Shown here: positions 1 to 5,751 of the stretch, piece by piece
How the letters are laid out: each line of letters opens with the position of its first letter
Position numbering within the stretch: position 1 is the stretch's first letter
Source: an uncultured Armatimonadota bacterium
GTDB taxonomy: Bacteria; Armatimonadota; Fimbriimonadia; Fimbriimonadales; Fimbriimonadaceae
Assembly (NCBI GenBank): GCA_946478935.1
Contig: CAMLEL010000175.1
Coordinates: 1 to 5,785, forward strand
Direction: 5' to 3'
DNA: 5,785 nucleotides
The notes under the pieces: generated by a model
Told to the model about the DNA's origin: nothing
The model's database searches: none
Seen by the model: only the letters and a program-made list of their open reading frames with translations
Position numbers and translations under genes: made by a program

Positions 1-149
1 ATGACGCCGTATCCTGGGGAAATGATCCTGAAAAAAGTAAGTAATTCGAAAATATCTCACAAATCTCCGTCATATGGTGCGGGGCCACTTCCAGTCGATG
101 ATCGCGAAAAGCCAAAAGCCTCCGCCTCGAAGCCTCTAGGTCCTATCGC

Positions 150-179
150 TTGACACTCAGCCAGCTTCGCGGGTATAAA
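150..179 (+). promoter_or_regulatory. Probable sigma70-type promoter for the ribosomal-protein operon
   Basis: A perfect -35 hexamer TTGACA (150-155) is followed after 18 bp by TATAAA (174-179), which matches the -10 consensus at five of six positions. Transcription would start near 186-188, giving a leader of about 170 nt before the L3 start codon at 358. No gene lies between this site and rplC, and all downstream genes run in the same direction, so it most likely drives the whole cluster. The two hexamers are seen directly; promoter activity is inferred. Confidence 0.7.
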
Positions 180-186
180 TCCAATT

Positions 187-202
187 CGGTCCTTATGGAC
201 CG
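187..202 (+). promoter_or_regulatory. Perfect hairpin at the predicted 5' end of the operon transcript
   Basis: CGGTCC (187-192) and GGACCG (197-202) form a perfect 6-bp inverted repeat around a TTAT loop. It begins within a few bases of the start point predicted from the promoter at 150-179. As RNA it would place a stable stem at the very 5' end of the transcript, which could protect it from decay. As DNA it could be an operator overlapping +1. The sequence alone does not decide between these. Confidence 0.5.
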
Positions 203-206
203 CTAG

Positions 207-234
207 CTCAGCGGCTTCAAGCCGGAGGCGTGAG
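207..234 (+). promoter_or_regulatory. Leader stem-loop with a possible alternative pairing partner
   Basis: CTCA (207-210) can pair with TGAG (231-234), enclosing an inner stem CGGCT (212-216) / AGCCG (220-224) with a TCA loop. The unpaired right side of this structure, GAGGCG (225-230), is an exact reverse complement of CGCCTC at 271-276, so a second fold is possible. S10-operon leaders in some bacteria are bound by L4 to control transcription and translation. This leader lies two genes upstream of rplD, so a similar role is conceivable, but I see no specific match to a known L4 leader. Confidence 0.35.
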
Positions 235-357
235 TCGACCCAGTTCATTCGGGGCAACGACCGCACCGAGCGCCTCGCCAGGCAAACGAAGCTGACTGAA
301 GAACGGAAAACGGTGCAACGGTTCGACGTGTCGGAGCGGAGCCCAAAAGGAGCAGTA

Positions 358-984
358 ATGATCTCAGGAATCCTGGGAACCAAGATAGGTATGACTCACC
401 TCTTTACCGAAGAGGGAAAAATGGTGCCGGTTACCGTAATCGAGGCCGGGCCAGTGTACGTGACGCAGCTGAAGACTGAAGAGACCGATGGCTACAACGC
501 CGTTCAGGTCGGATTTGGTGAAGCAAAAGAGAAGCATCTTACGTTTCCCAAGTTCGGTCATCTCAAGAAGGCTGGAGTCGACAAGAACCTTCGCACGCTT
601 AAAGAGTTTCGCGTGTCGGAGACCGCTGGAATTGAGCTGGGTCAAGAATTCAAGGCCGATCTGTTTGAGGCGGGCGAAAAAATCACTGTCACCAGCAAGA
701 GCAAGGGGCGTGGATTTGCCGGCGGCGTCAAGCGATACCACTTCAAGGGTCAACATATGACTCACGGCTACATGACCCACCGACGTCCACTATCGAGTGG
801 CGCCACGGGTCCACAAAGAGTTTTCAAAGGCGTTCGCAAGCCCGGTCACATGGGCGACGCGACTGTAACCCAGAAGGGTTTGAAGGTCGTGAAGGTAGAC
901 GCTGAGCGCAATCTCATTCTCGTCGATGGCAGCGTGGCCGGTCCGAACGGTGCGTTGGTTGTGATCAACAAGGCGGCGGGGTAA
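358..984 (+). CDS. rplC: 50S ribosomal protein L3
   Basis: L3 is an early-assembly large-subunit protein that binds 23S rRNA near its 3' end and reaches toward the peptidyl transferase centre through a long internal loop. The 208-residue product has the usual bacterial length. It starts MISGILGTKIGMTHLF, the family N-terminus, and carries the KGRGFAGGVKRYHFKG segment (about residues 116-131) and RVFKG..KPGHMG (about 154-166). It ends in the usual strand AGPNGALVVI. The ATG at 358 is chosen over an in-frame GTG at 313 because AAGGAG (347-352) lies 5 nt upstream of it and the protein then begins like other L3s. It is the first gene of the cluster and is separated from rplD by 5 nt. The usual RRPGSIG near residue 142 reads RRPLSSG here. 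Confidence 0.97.
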   Translation: MISGILGTKIGMTHLFTEEGKMVPVTVIEAGPVYVTQLKTEETDGYNAVQVGFGEAKEKHLTFPKFGHLKKAGVDKNLRTLKEFRVSETAGIELGQEFKADLFEAGEKITVTSKSKGRGFAGGVKRYHFKGQHMTHGYMTHRRPLSSGATGPQRVFKGVRKPGHMGDATVTQKGLKVVKVDAERNLILVDGSVAGPNGALVVINKAAG

Positions 985-989
985 TCAAC

Positions 990-1661
990 ATGGCATCCAT
1001 TGAGATTAAAGATAAGAACGGCAAAAAGGTTGGCACCCACGAAGTGTCGAAGGCCATCGCCGAGGCCAATCCGTCGGTAAGCACGGTTCACCGAACCGTT
1101 GTCGCCGAAGAAGCCAACAAGCGGCAGGGAACCCAGAAGACCAAGACTCGCAGCGAAGCTCGAGGCGGCGGTCGCAAGCCCTACAAGCAAAAGAAGACGG
1201 GTAATGCTCGCCAGGGAACGATCCGCGCTCCGCACTATGCCCATGGTGGTATGGCGCTGGCGCTGACTCCGCGAGACTACGAAAAGAAGGTTAACAAGAA
1301 AGAGCGACGAGCCGCAATTCTCGGAGCGTTGAACCAGAAGCTTCAGAGCGAAAACCTCGTGGTCGCCGATGCGATCGCATTTGCCGAACCGAAGACGAAG
1401 TCCGCTCAAGAATTCCTGAAGGCTGTGGGTCTGGAGGGTCAGCGAAGGCTCCTGGTGGTCCTTCCGCAATACGACGAAGTGACTTACAAGAGCTTCCGCA
1501 ACCTGCCAAACGTTACCGTTCGCACGGCTCCGGCCTCGACTGCAGGCAAGACCGAAGCGGCCAAGACCTCGGCATTTTCCGCCCGAGACGTGATGGTGGC
1601 CCACAAGGTTCTGATCGCGAAGGAAGCGCTGACCAAGATCGAGGAGGTTTGGGCCAAGTGA
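990..1661 (+). CDS. rplD: 50S ribosomal protein L4
   Basis: L4 binds 23S rRNA domain I. Its long internal loop lines the constriction of the peptide exit tunnel together with L22. In some bacteria L4 also represses its own operon. The 223-residue product has the expected order: an N-terminal region with TVHRTVVAEEANKRQGT, the loop RSEARGGGRKPYKQKKTG (about residues 54-71), then RAPHYAHGGMALALTPRDY and a C-terminal globular half. The tunnel loop differs from the common KPWRQKGTGRAR. Only a weak Shine-Dalgarno match precedes the ATG, 5 nt after the rplC stop, so coupling to L3 translation is likely. It ends with TGA, the only non-TAA stop among the complete genes here, and that TGA overlaps the rplW start. 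Confidence 0.97.
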   Translation: MASIEIKDKNGKKVGTHEVSKAIAEANPSVSTVHRTVVAEEANKRQGTQKTKTRSEARGGGRKPYKQKKTGNARQGTIRAPHYAHGGMALALTPRDYEKKVNKKERRAAILGALNQKLQSENLVVADAIAFAEPKTKSAQEFLKAVGLEGQRRLLVVLPQYDEVTYKSFRNLPNVTVRTAPASTAGKTEAAKTSAFSARDVMVAHKVLIAKEALTKIEEVWAK

Positions 1662-2002
1662 AGAACCCACACGATATCATTGTCGCTCCGCACATCACTG
1701 AGAAGTCAGTGGCGATGAGCTATGGCGATGCCGCGGTGAAGGACGAGAAGGATTTGGTTCGCAAGTACACGTTCATCGTGGCAAAAAGCGCGAACAAGAT
1801 CGAGATCAAGCAAGCTATCGAAGCGATCTACAACGCCGGAAAGAAAAAGGGCGAGGCGATCAGCGTCGAGAGCGTGCGGACGGTTCGCGTCTTGGGCAAG
1901 AAGCGGCGACGCGGTCAGCGAAGCGTTGGATATGAGCCGGATCGCAAGAAAGCGATCGTGACGCTCGCCAAGGGCCAGCTGTTGGAGGATTACGGAGTCT
2001 AA
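1658..2002 (+). CDS. rplW: 50S ribosomal protein L23
   Basis: L23 sits at the peptide exit and is the docking site for trigger factor and the signal recognition particle. The product is 114 residues, slightly longer than the roughly 100 of E. coli. It starts with the typical [12 protein letters not shown], has [16 protein letters not shown] helix content ([16 protein letters not shown]), and then the basic [24 protein letters not shown] segment. The GTG at 1658 is preferred over the in-frame TTG at 1649. GAGGAGG (1641-1647) is 10 nt from the GTG but only 1 nt from the TTG, and the GTG forms a 4-nt GTGA overlap with the rplD stop. A short extra stretch around residues 20-36 (rich in D, K and E) lies in the first loop and probably accounts for the added length. 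Confidence 0.94.
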   Translation: MKNPHDIIVAPHITEKSVAMSYGDAAVKDEKDLVRKYTFIVAKSANKIEIKQAIEAIYNAGKKKGEAISVESVRTVRVLGKKRRRGQRSVGYEPDRKKAIVTLAKGQLLEDYGV

Positions 2003-2003
2003 G

Positions 2004-2834
2004 ATGCCTACTCGACAATATAAACCAACCTCGCCGGGCCGGCGATTCATGATTACCGGCACCTACGAGGAAATCACAAAGGGCAAGCCGGAAAGGAAGC
2101 TCACGAAGGCCAAGCCGAAGTCCGGAGGTCGCAACAGCAGCGGTCGCCTGACCTCAGGCAATCGTGGCGGGGGTAACAAGACTCGTTACCGCATGATCGA
2201 CTTCAAGCGGAACAAGGACGGAGTCGTGGCCAAGGTCGCGGCGATCGAATACGATCCCAACCGCACCTGCCGGATCGCCTTGCTGCACTATCTCGATGGA
2301 GAGAAGCGCTACATCCTCGCACCGAAGAACTTGGCCGTTGGCCAACGTGTCCAAAGCGGTGAAGGATCAGACATCCTTCCAGGCAATGCGCTTCAGCTGA
2401 AGAACATTCCCCTCGGTACCCTTGTGCACAACGTTGAGCTCCAGCCTAATAAGGGCGGTCAAATGGTCCGCTCGGCCGGAGCTGCAGCCCAGGTGATGGC
2501 AAAGGAAGGTACTTATGTGACCTTGCGCTTGCCAAGCGGTGAAATGCGCATGGTGCATAACACCTGTCGCGCCACCGTCGGCGAAGTTGGCAACGCCGAG
2601 CACGAGAACGAATCGATCGGAAAGGCGGGTAAGAACCGCGGCCTCGGCCGCAAGCCTCACGTTCGTGGAGTTGTCAAGTCTCCGCGAGACCACCCCCATG
2701 GTGGTGGTGAAGCCAAATCGCCGGTTGGACGCCGTAAGGGTCCAGTCGACCGATGGGGCAACAAGGCCCTCGGTGAAAAGACTCGAAGTAACAAGCGTTC
2801 GAACAAGTTCATTGTTCGAAGGAGGAACGGGTAA
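2004..2834 (+). CDS. rplB: 50S ribosomal protein L2
   Basis: L2 is a primary 23S rRNA binder needed for subunit association and peptidyl transferase activity. The 276-residue product has the normal length and layout: the N-terminal PTSPGRRF, then [18 protein letters not shown], an OB-like half, an SH3-like half with [22 protein letters not shown], and the C-terminal basic tail [16 protein letters not shown]. The signature DHPHGGGEA is at about residues 229-237, including the histidine that corresponds to E. coli His229. Just before it, GVVKSP (222-227) stands where most bacteria have GxAMNP. GGAG at 1994-1997 lies 6 nt before the ATG, which is one base after the rplW stop. A 108-nt gap follows before rpsS, the only large gap inside the operon. 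Confidence 0.98.
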   Translation: MPTRQYKPTSPGRRFMITGTYEEITKGKPERKLTKAKPKSGGRNSSGRLTSGNRGGGNKTRYRMIDFKRNKDGVVAKVAAIEYDPNRTCRIALLHYLDGEKRYILAPKNLAVGQRVQSGEGSDILPGNALQLKNIPLGTLVHNVELQPNKGGQMVRSAGAAAQVMAKEGTYVTLRLPSGEMRMVHNTCRATVGEVGNAEHENESIGKAGKNRGLGRKPHVRGVVKSPRDHPHGGGEAKSPVGRRKGPVDRWGNKALGEKTRSNKRSNKFIVRRRNG

Positions 2835-2844
2835 GGAGAGGATT

Positions 2845-2895
2845 GGAGGTTTGGAATTTGGCATGATCCGATTCCGAACTTCTAACTCCAAACTC
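2845..2895 (+). other. Imperfect inverted repeat between rplB and rpsS
   Basis: In the 108-nt gap, GAGGTTTGGA (2846-2855) pairs with TCCAAACTC (2887-2895) except for one bulged G, and pairing can continue with interruptions through TT/AA. A competing inner hairpin is also possible: GGAAT (2853-2857) with ATTCC (2871-2875). The arms are AT-richer and simpler in composition than the flanking genes. It could be an RNA fold that tunes rpsS expression or mRNA processing, or a copy of a small intergenic repeat. With one copy in view I cannot tell which. Confidence 0.4.
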
Positions 2896-2908
2896 GAAGT
2901 GCACTGCC

Positions 2909-2921
2909 CCCCGAAACGGGG
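2909..2921 (+). other. Short GC hairpin upstream of rpsS
   Basis: CCCCG (2909-2913) and CGGGG (2917-2921) form a 5-bp stem with an AAA loop, 21 nt before the rpsS start codon. No U-tract follows, so it does not look like an intrinsic terminator, and termination inside this essential cluster would be unexpected. It may shape the ribosome-binding region of rpsS or form a boundary for RNA processing. Confidence 0.35.
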
Positions 2922-2942
2922 AAGGTTAACACAGGAAAGATA

Positions 2943-3230
2943 ATGGCAAGAAGCTTAAAAAAAGGATTCTTTGTGGATGACCACCTGATGAAGAAGGTGA
3001 TCAATCTAAATGAAAAAGGTGAGCGCAAGCTGATCAAGACCTGGTCTCGGCGCTCGACGATCACACCTGATTTTGTGGGCCACACCTTTGCGGTCCATGA
3101 CGGTCGCAAGCATGTGCCGGTGCTCGTCACCGAAAACATGATCGGCCACAAACTGGGTGAATTCGCTCCGACTCGCACTTACCGAGGTCACGGCGGCCAG
3201 ATCGCCGAACGGGGTGCGAAGCTCCGATAA
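2943..3230 (+). CDS. rpsS: 30S ribosomal protein S19
   Basis: S19 sits in the head of the small subunit, pairs with S13, and contacts the A-site region and the intersubunit bridge to the 50S. The 95-residue product has the usual length and reads as a textbook member: [15 protein letters not shown] at the N-terminus, [20 protein letters not shown] in the middle, and [20 protein letters not shown] then TRTYRGH at the C-terminus. AGGAA (2933-2937) precedes the ATG at suitable spacing. Unlike its neighbours it is not coupled to the gene before it, being 108 nt downstream of rplB. It could therefore depend on its own initiation. Its stop codon runs into the Shine-Dalgarno of rplV (AAGGAA, 3229-3234). 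Confidence 0.98.
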   Translation: MARSLKKGFFVDDHLMKKVINLNEKGERKLIKTWSRRSTITPDFVGHTFAVHDGRKHVPVLVTENMIGHKLGEFAPTRTYRGHGGQIAERGAKLR

Positions 3231-3244
3231 GGAACTGAAATACG

Positions 3245-3892
3245 ATGGAAGTCAGAGCAGTCGGAAAGTATATGAGAGTCCAGCCACGAAAGGTTCGCAT
3301 CATTGCGGATCAGGTTCGGGGCAGGAATGCTGTGCATGCAGCGGCCCTTTTGCAATATCACACCAGCAAAGGCGCCAAGCTTCTGCGAAAGATTTTGGTC
3401 AGCGCGATCGCCAATGCCGAAGAGAACCATGGCATGTCGGCAGACACGTTGAACATTCAGACGATCATGGTCGACGAAGGTCCGCGATTGAAGCGGATGC
3501 AAGCTCGCGCTATGGGTCGAGGCAATCGAATCGTCAAGAAGACCAGCCACATTACCGTGGTGGTCGAGGATGTCGAGCAGCCGAAGGCCGTCAAGCCTCA
3601 TGGAACCAAGGCCAAGCCGCGACCCACATTCGCTGCCGCCAAGCCCAAGAAGGGTAAGAAGTCCGATGAGGCGAAGGCAGAAGCCGTGGCGGCTCCTGCT
3701 GAAGAAGTGACCGATACCAAGGTCGAGGAAGTTGTTGCCGCCGAACCGGAAGCAGTGGAAACCACTGAAACGGTCGTGGAGGAAGCAACACCCGTCACCG
3801 AATCCGATGCGCCGGAAGAAGCCGGCACCGATGCCCCTGTTCTCACTGAAGAACCAGAGGTTACGGTCGAAGAAAATAAGGAGAACAGCTAA
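3245..3892 (+). CDS. rplV: 50S ribosomal protein L22 with long basic-then-acidic C-terminal tail
   Basis: L22 binds several 23S rRNA domains, and its long beta-hairpin lines the exit tunnel opposite L4. Residues 1-110 form the full family core: VGKYMRVQPRKVRIIADQVRG near the N-terminus, then the hairpin RLKRMQARAMGRGNRIVKKT (about 81-100) and the closing SHITVVVEDV. The family is usually about 110-120 residues, but this product is 215. Residues 113-145 are a Lys/Pro/Ala linker. Residues 151-215 are acidic low complexity, with 22 Glu/Asp and only 2 Lys. The tail is probably disordered and on the ribosome surface near the exit (inference). The frame is open and ends naturally at TAA, with rpsC 2 nt later, so the tail is not a frameshift artefact. 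Its last codons supply the rpsC Shine-Dalgarno. Confidence 0.96.
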   Translation: MEVRAVGKYMRVQPRKVRIIADQVRGRNAVHAAALLQYHTSKGAKLLRKILVSAIANAEENHGMSADTLNIQTIMVDEGPRLKRMQARAMGRGNRIVKKTSHITVVVEDVEQPKAVKPHGTKAKPRPTFAAAKPKKGKKSDEAKAEAVAAPAEEVTDTKVEEVVAAEPEAVETTETVVEEATPVTESDAPEEAGTDAPVLTEEPEVTVEENKENS

Positions 3893-3894
3893 CC

Positions 3895-4722
3895 GTGGGT
3901 CAGAAAATCCATCCCGTCGGCCTACGAGTCGGCGTCATCCGTGGCTTCGATAGCCATTGGTATTACAACAAGAAAGGTTATGGGGCAGCACTGCTCCAGG
4001 ACCACAAGATTCGGCGCTACATCAAGAGTCGAGTTGGGCTCGGAAACGTGTCTCGAGTTGAAATTGAGCGCGCAGCCAATCGAGTGAAGGTTACGATCTT
4101 CACCGCTAGGCCCGGAGCGATCATCGGTCGCGGCGGCAAAGGTATCGATGAACTCACCGAGTTCCTCAACCGGATGGTTCGCCGAGAAGATCCGACGAAC
4201 GTCGTGCAAGTCAACGTCACCGAGGTCCGACAGCCAGAGCTTGATGCCCAGTTGGTGGCCGAGAATATCTGCCAGCAGCTCGAGAAGCGCATTTCTCACC
4301 GCCGAGCGATTCGCCAGGCGATGACGCGATGTATGCGAATGAACGGACGAGGAATCAAAGTTCAGGTGTCGGGTCGACTGGGTGGCGCGGAAATCGCCAG
4401 AACCGAAGGCGACAAGGTCGGCAAGATTCCGCTGCACACGATTCGAGCAGATATCGACTATGGAGTGGCAACCGCCCACACCGTTTATGGATCGGTTGGC
4501 TGCAAAGTTTGGATCTACAAGGGTGAAGTCCTTCCGGAGCGCAAGCTGCGCGAGATGGATGCTGCCGCAGCGGCGGCCGCTACTCCTCGCCGCAAAGAGC
4601 GAGAAGAGGATGCGCCTGCGGCATTTGGAGCCACCCAAGCAGAAGAATTGGCGACGCCAGCGCCAGCACCCGCTCCAACTGAACCGGCGACCGTGGAACC
4701 GGCCACCGGAGGTGAAGCCTAA
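3895..4722 (+). CDS. rpsC: 30S ribosomal protein S3 with Ala/Pro/Glu-rich C-terminal extension
   Basis: S3 lies at the mRNA entry channel of the small subunit and contributes to helicase activity there. The start is GTG, giving [20 protein letters not shown], the normal N-terminus, with TAAGGAG (3877-3883) 11 nt upstream. A type II KH domain is clear, with [10 protein letters not shown] at about residues 76-85 and GRGG as its GXXG loop. The C-terminal domain follows ([20 protein letters not shown], about 151-170, and [15 protein letters not shown], about 197-211). The family commonly ends near 210-235 residues. Here residues 216-275 add a tail with seven consecutive Ala (223-229), a charged patch RRKEREED, and a Pro/Ala/Thr/Glu-rich end. 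The stop overlaps the rplP start by one base. Confidence 0.97.
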   Translation: MGQKIHPVGLRVGVIRGFDSHWYYNKKGYGAALLQDHKIRRYIKSRVGLGNVSRVEIERAANRVKVTIFTARPGAIIGRGGKGIDELTEFLNRMVRREDPTNVVQVNVTEVRQPELDAQLVAENICQQLEKRISHRRAIRQAMTRCMRMNGRGIKVQVSGRLGGAEIARTEGDKVGKIPLHTIRADIDYGVATAHTVYGSVGCKVWIYKGEVLPERKLREMDAAAAAAATPRRKEREEDAPAAFGATQAEELATPAPAPAPTEPATVEPATGGEA

Positions 4723-5075
4723 TGTTGATGCCCAAGCGAGTTAAGGAAGGACGACGCAAGATGCACCGCGGAAGAATGCGCGGTCAGGCGACCCAAGGGA
4801 ATAAGATTTCCTTTGGCGAGTATGCCATCGTCGCGCAGGACCCGGCGTGGATTACCTCCCGCCAGATCGAAGCGGCCCGTATCGCGATGACCCGCCACAT
4901 CAAACGTGGAGGAAAAGTCTGGATTCGAGTATTCCCAGACAAGTCCTACACCAAGAAGCCGCTCGAAACCCGAATGGGTAAGGGTAAGGCGCCGGTGGAA
5001 GGATGGGTAGCTGTCGTCAAGCCAGGTCGCGTCCTGTTCGAAATGGCAGGCCCACCTGAAGAGTTGGCGAAGTAA
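4722..5075 (+). CDS. rplP: 50S ribosomal protein L16, cut short by an in-frame TAA
   Basis: L16 organises the A-site and P-site tRNA regions of the large subunit and is a late-assembly protein. The N-terminal [17 protein letters not shown], the [19 protein letters not shown] segment, [23 protein letters not shown] (about residues 67-89; the equivalent of E. coli Arg81 is R84) and PGRVLFEM are all present. The start is certain: GGAGGTGA (4708-4715) lies 6 nt upstream and the ATG overlaps the rpsC stop (TAATG). The product stops after PPEELAK at 117 residues, whereas E. coli L16 has 136. The stop stands where E. coli has Glu115 (LAREAF), and the rest of L16 follows in the same frame. A single change from GAA to TAA would explain it. 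If truncated, the last helix and strand of L16 would be lost. Confidence 0.93.
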   Translation: MLMPKRVKEGRRKMHRGRMRGQATQGNKISFGEYAIVAQDPAWITSRQIEAARIAMTRHIKRGGKVWIRVFPDKSYTKKPLETRMGKGKAPVEGWVAVVKPGRVLFEMAGPPEELAK

Positions 5076-5078
5076 GCG

Positions 5079-5183
5079 ATGCGTCTTGCGATTTTCAAAC
5101 TGCCGATCAAGTGCAAGTTTATGACCAAGCGGGATTACGAAGCGATTCCGCAAGTAACAGAGGCCGAGGAGTCGGCAGAGTAA
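5079..5183 (+). CDS. C-terminal part of L16, in frame with rplP beyond the TAA
   Basis: The frame of rplP continues past the TAA with Ala and then an ATG at 5079, giving a 34-residue stretch that starts [17 protein letters not shown]. This aligns directly with the L16 C-terminus of E. coli (AFKLAAAKLPIKTTFVTK). An acidic tail follows, ending TEAEESAE before TAA at 5181. It has no further stops and ends 2 nt before the rpmC start, as expected if it were the true end of rplP. Translation could come from readthrough or from reinitiation at the ATG, but only a weak purine-rich site precedes that ATG. The homology is plain; whether this part is made, and whether the stop is real, cannot be told from the sequence. 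Confidence 0.6.
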   Translation: MRLAIFKLPIKCKFMTKRDYEAIPQVTEAEESAE

Positions 5184-5185
5184 GA

Positions 5186-5392
5186 ATGAAAGACCTTAAA
5201 ACGACCGAGCTGCGTGATAAATCCGTACCGGAGCTTGAAGATCTGGCGAAGCAGGAGCGAGCGGCCCTCTACAAGGCGCGGCGAGACCTGGTGTTTCGAC
5301 AGATGACCGACACCGCCAGCCTGAAGATTCGGCGCCACAACATCGCGCGGATTCTGACGGTGATCGCGGAGAAGAAAGGAGGCAACAGCTAA
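5186..5392 (+). CDS. rpmC: 50S ribosomal protein L29
   Basis: L29 is a small helical-hairpin protein beside L23 at the peptide exit. The 68-residue product has the family length and shape: [23 protein letters not shown], a first helix, then [20 protein letters not shown] and the closing helix with [16 protein letters not shown]. The ATG at 5186 is chosen over an upstream in-frame start at 5111. It gives the canonical N-terminus and falls 2 nt after the stop that ends the L16 C-terminal stretch. GAGGAG (5166-5171) is 14 nt away, rather far for strong initiation, so coupling to translation through the 3' part of the rplP frame may matter. The TAA overlaps the rpsQ start by one base. Confidence 0.95.
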   Translation: MKDLKTTELRDKSVPELEDLAKQERAALYKARRDLVFRQMTDTASLKIRRHNIARILTVIAEKKGGNS

Positions 5393-5688
5393 TGCCGGCA
5401 AAGAAGAAGGCCGAACAGGTTGAAGCCCCGGCCACCGAGCCGAGAGCTTTTCGCAAGACGCGTGAAGGCATCGTCGTCTCCAACAAGATGGATAAGACCG
5501 TTGTCGTTAAGATCGAGCGACGAGTCCAGCATCCGCTCTACGGCAAGGTCGTGCTTCGAACCACCAAGTTCAAGGCTCACGACACCCTCGGTTGCGACGA
5601 AGGAGACCGAATCGAGATTATGGAAACGCGACCGATCAGCAAGGAAAAGCGCTGGCGGGTAACTCAGATTCTGGAGAAGGTTAAGTAA
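5392..5688 (+). CDS. rpsQ: 30S ribosomal protein S17 with short N-terminal extension
   Basis: S17 is an early-assembly small-subunit protein with an OB-fold that binds the 5' domain of 16S rRNA. From residue 20 it is a clear family member: [20 protein letters not shown], then [39 protein letters not shown] and a final QILEKVK. It has 98 residues compared with 84 in E. coli. The difference is mostly the first 18 or so residues, [18 protein letters not shown], which are Lys/Ala/Glu-rich. The start is well supported: AAAGGAGG (5375-5382) is 9 nt upstream and the ATG overlaps the rpmC stop as TAATG. No internal start near the core would give a shorter version. It is the last gene seen in the window. 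Confidence 0.96.
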   Translation: MPAKKKAEQVEAPATEPRAFRKTREGIVVSNKMDKTVVVKIERRVQHPLYGKVVLRTTKFKAHDTLGCDEGDRIEIMETRPISKEKRWRVTQILEKVK

Positions 5689-5715
5689 GGGAAAGTAAAG
5701 CGTAAATTTGTAAAT

Positions 5716-5751
5716 GGTAGGTCGAAGACGATCTATTGTTTGCGATCTACC
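5716..5751 (+). other. Near-perfect 36-nt hairpin downstream of rpsQ
   Basis: GGTAGGTCG (5716-5724) pairs with CGATCTACC (5743-5751) through nine base pairs including one G-U. After a single A-G mismatch, AGACGA (5726-5731) pairs with TTGTTT (5736-5741) including two G-U pairs, closing a TCTA loop. It sits 28 nt after the rpsQ stop in the noncoding end of the window. No run of T follows on this strand, so a classical intrinsic terminator is not supported. It may be an attenuating or processing structure before further ribosomal genes (rplN usually follows), or a leader element for the next gene. Confidence 0.45.

Noticed and set aside
3..44. Possible 3' end of an upstream gene (open frame to TAA at 42-44)
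   Set aside because: Only 14 codons are visible and they match no expected neighbour; too short to support.
1..153. 50-codon frame from ATG at 1 to TGA at 151
   Set aside because: No upstream context is visible for a ribosome-binding site, the product resembles nothing I know (not S10 or EF-Tu), and its end falls on the -35 element.
196..270. tRNA-like string GCTAGCTCAGCGG followed by GTTCATTC
   Set aside because: It resembles a D-arm and a T-loop, but no acceptor stem closes and the D and T stems do not pair, so it is not a tRNA.
313..357. Upstream GTG start that would lengthen L3 by 15 residues
   Set aside because: The ATG at 358 has AAGGAG at ideal spacing and gives the canonical L3 N-terminus.
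57..383. 108-codon open frame on the minus strand upstream of rplC
   Set aside because: It overlaps the rplC start and ribosome-binding site as well as the promoter and leader, has no recognisable family features, and looks like a chance opening.
3157..3657. 166-codon frame overlapping rpsS and rplV
   Set aside because: It is an out-of-frame shadow of rplV with a biased, family-less composition.
5073..5075. TAA as a reassigned sense codon
   Set aside because: TAA is the terminal codon of rplC, rplW, rplB, rpsS, rplV, rpsC, rpmC and rpsQ in this window, so it works as a stop in this organism.
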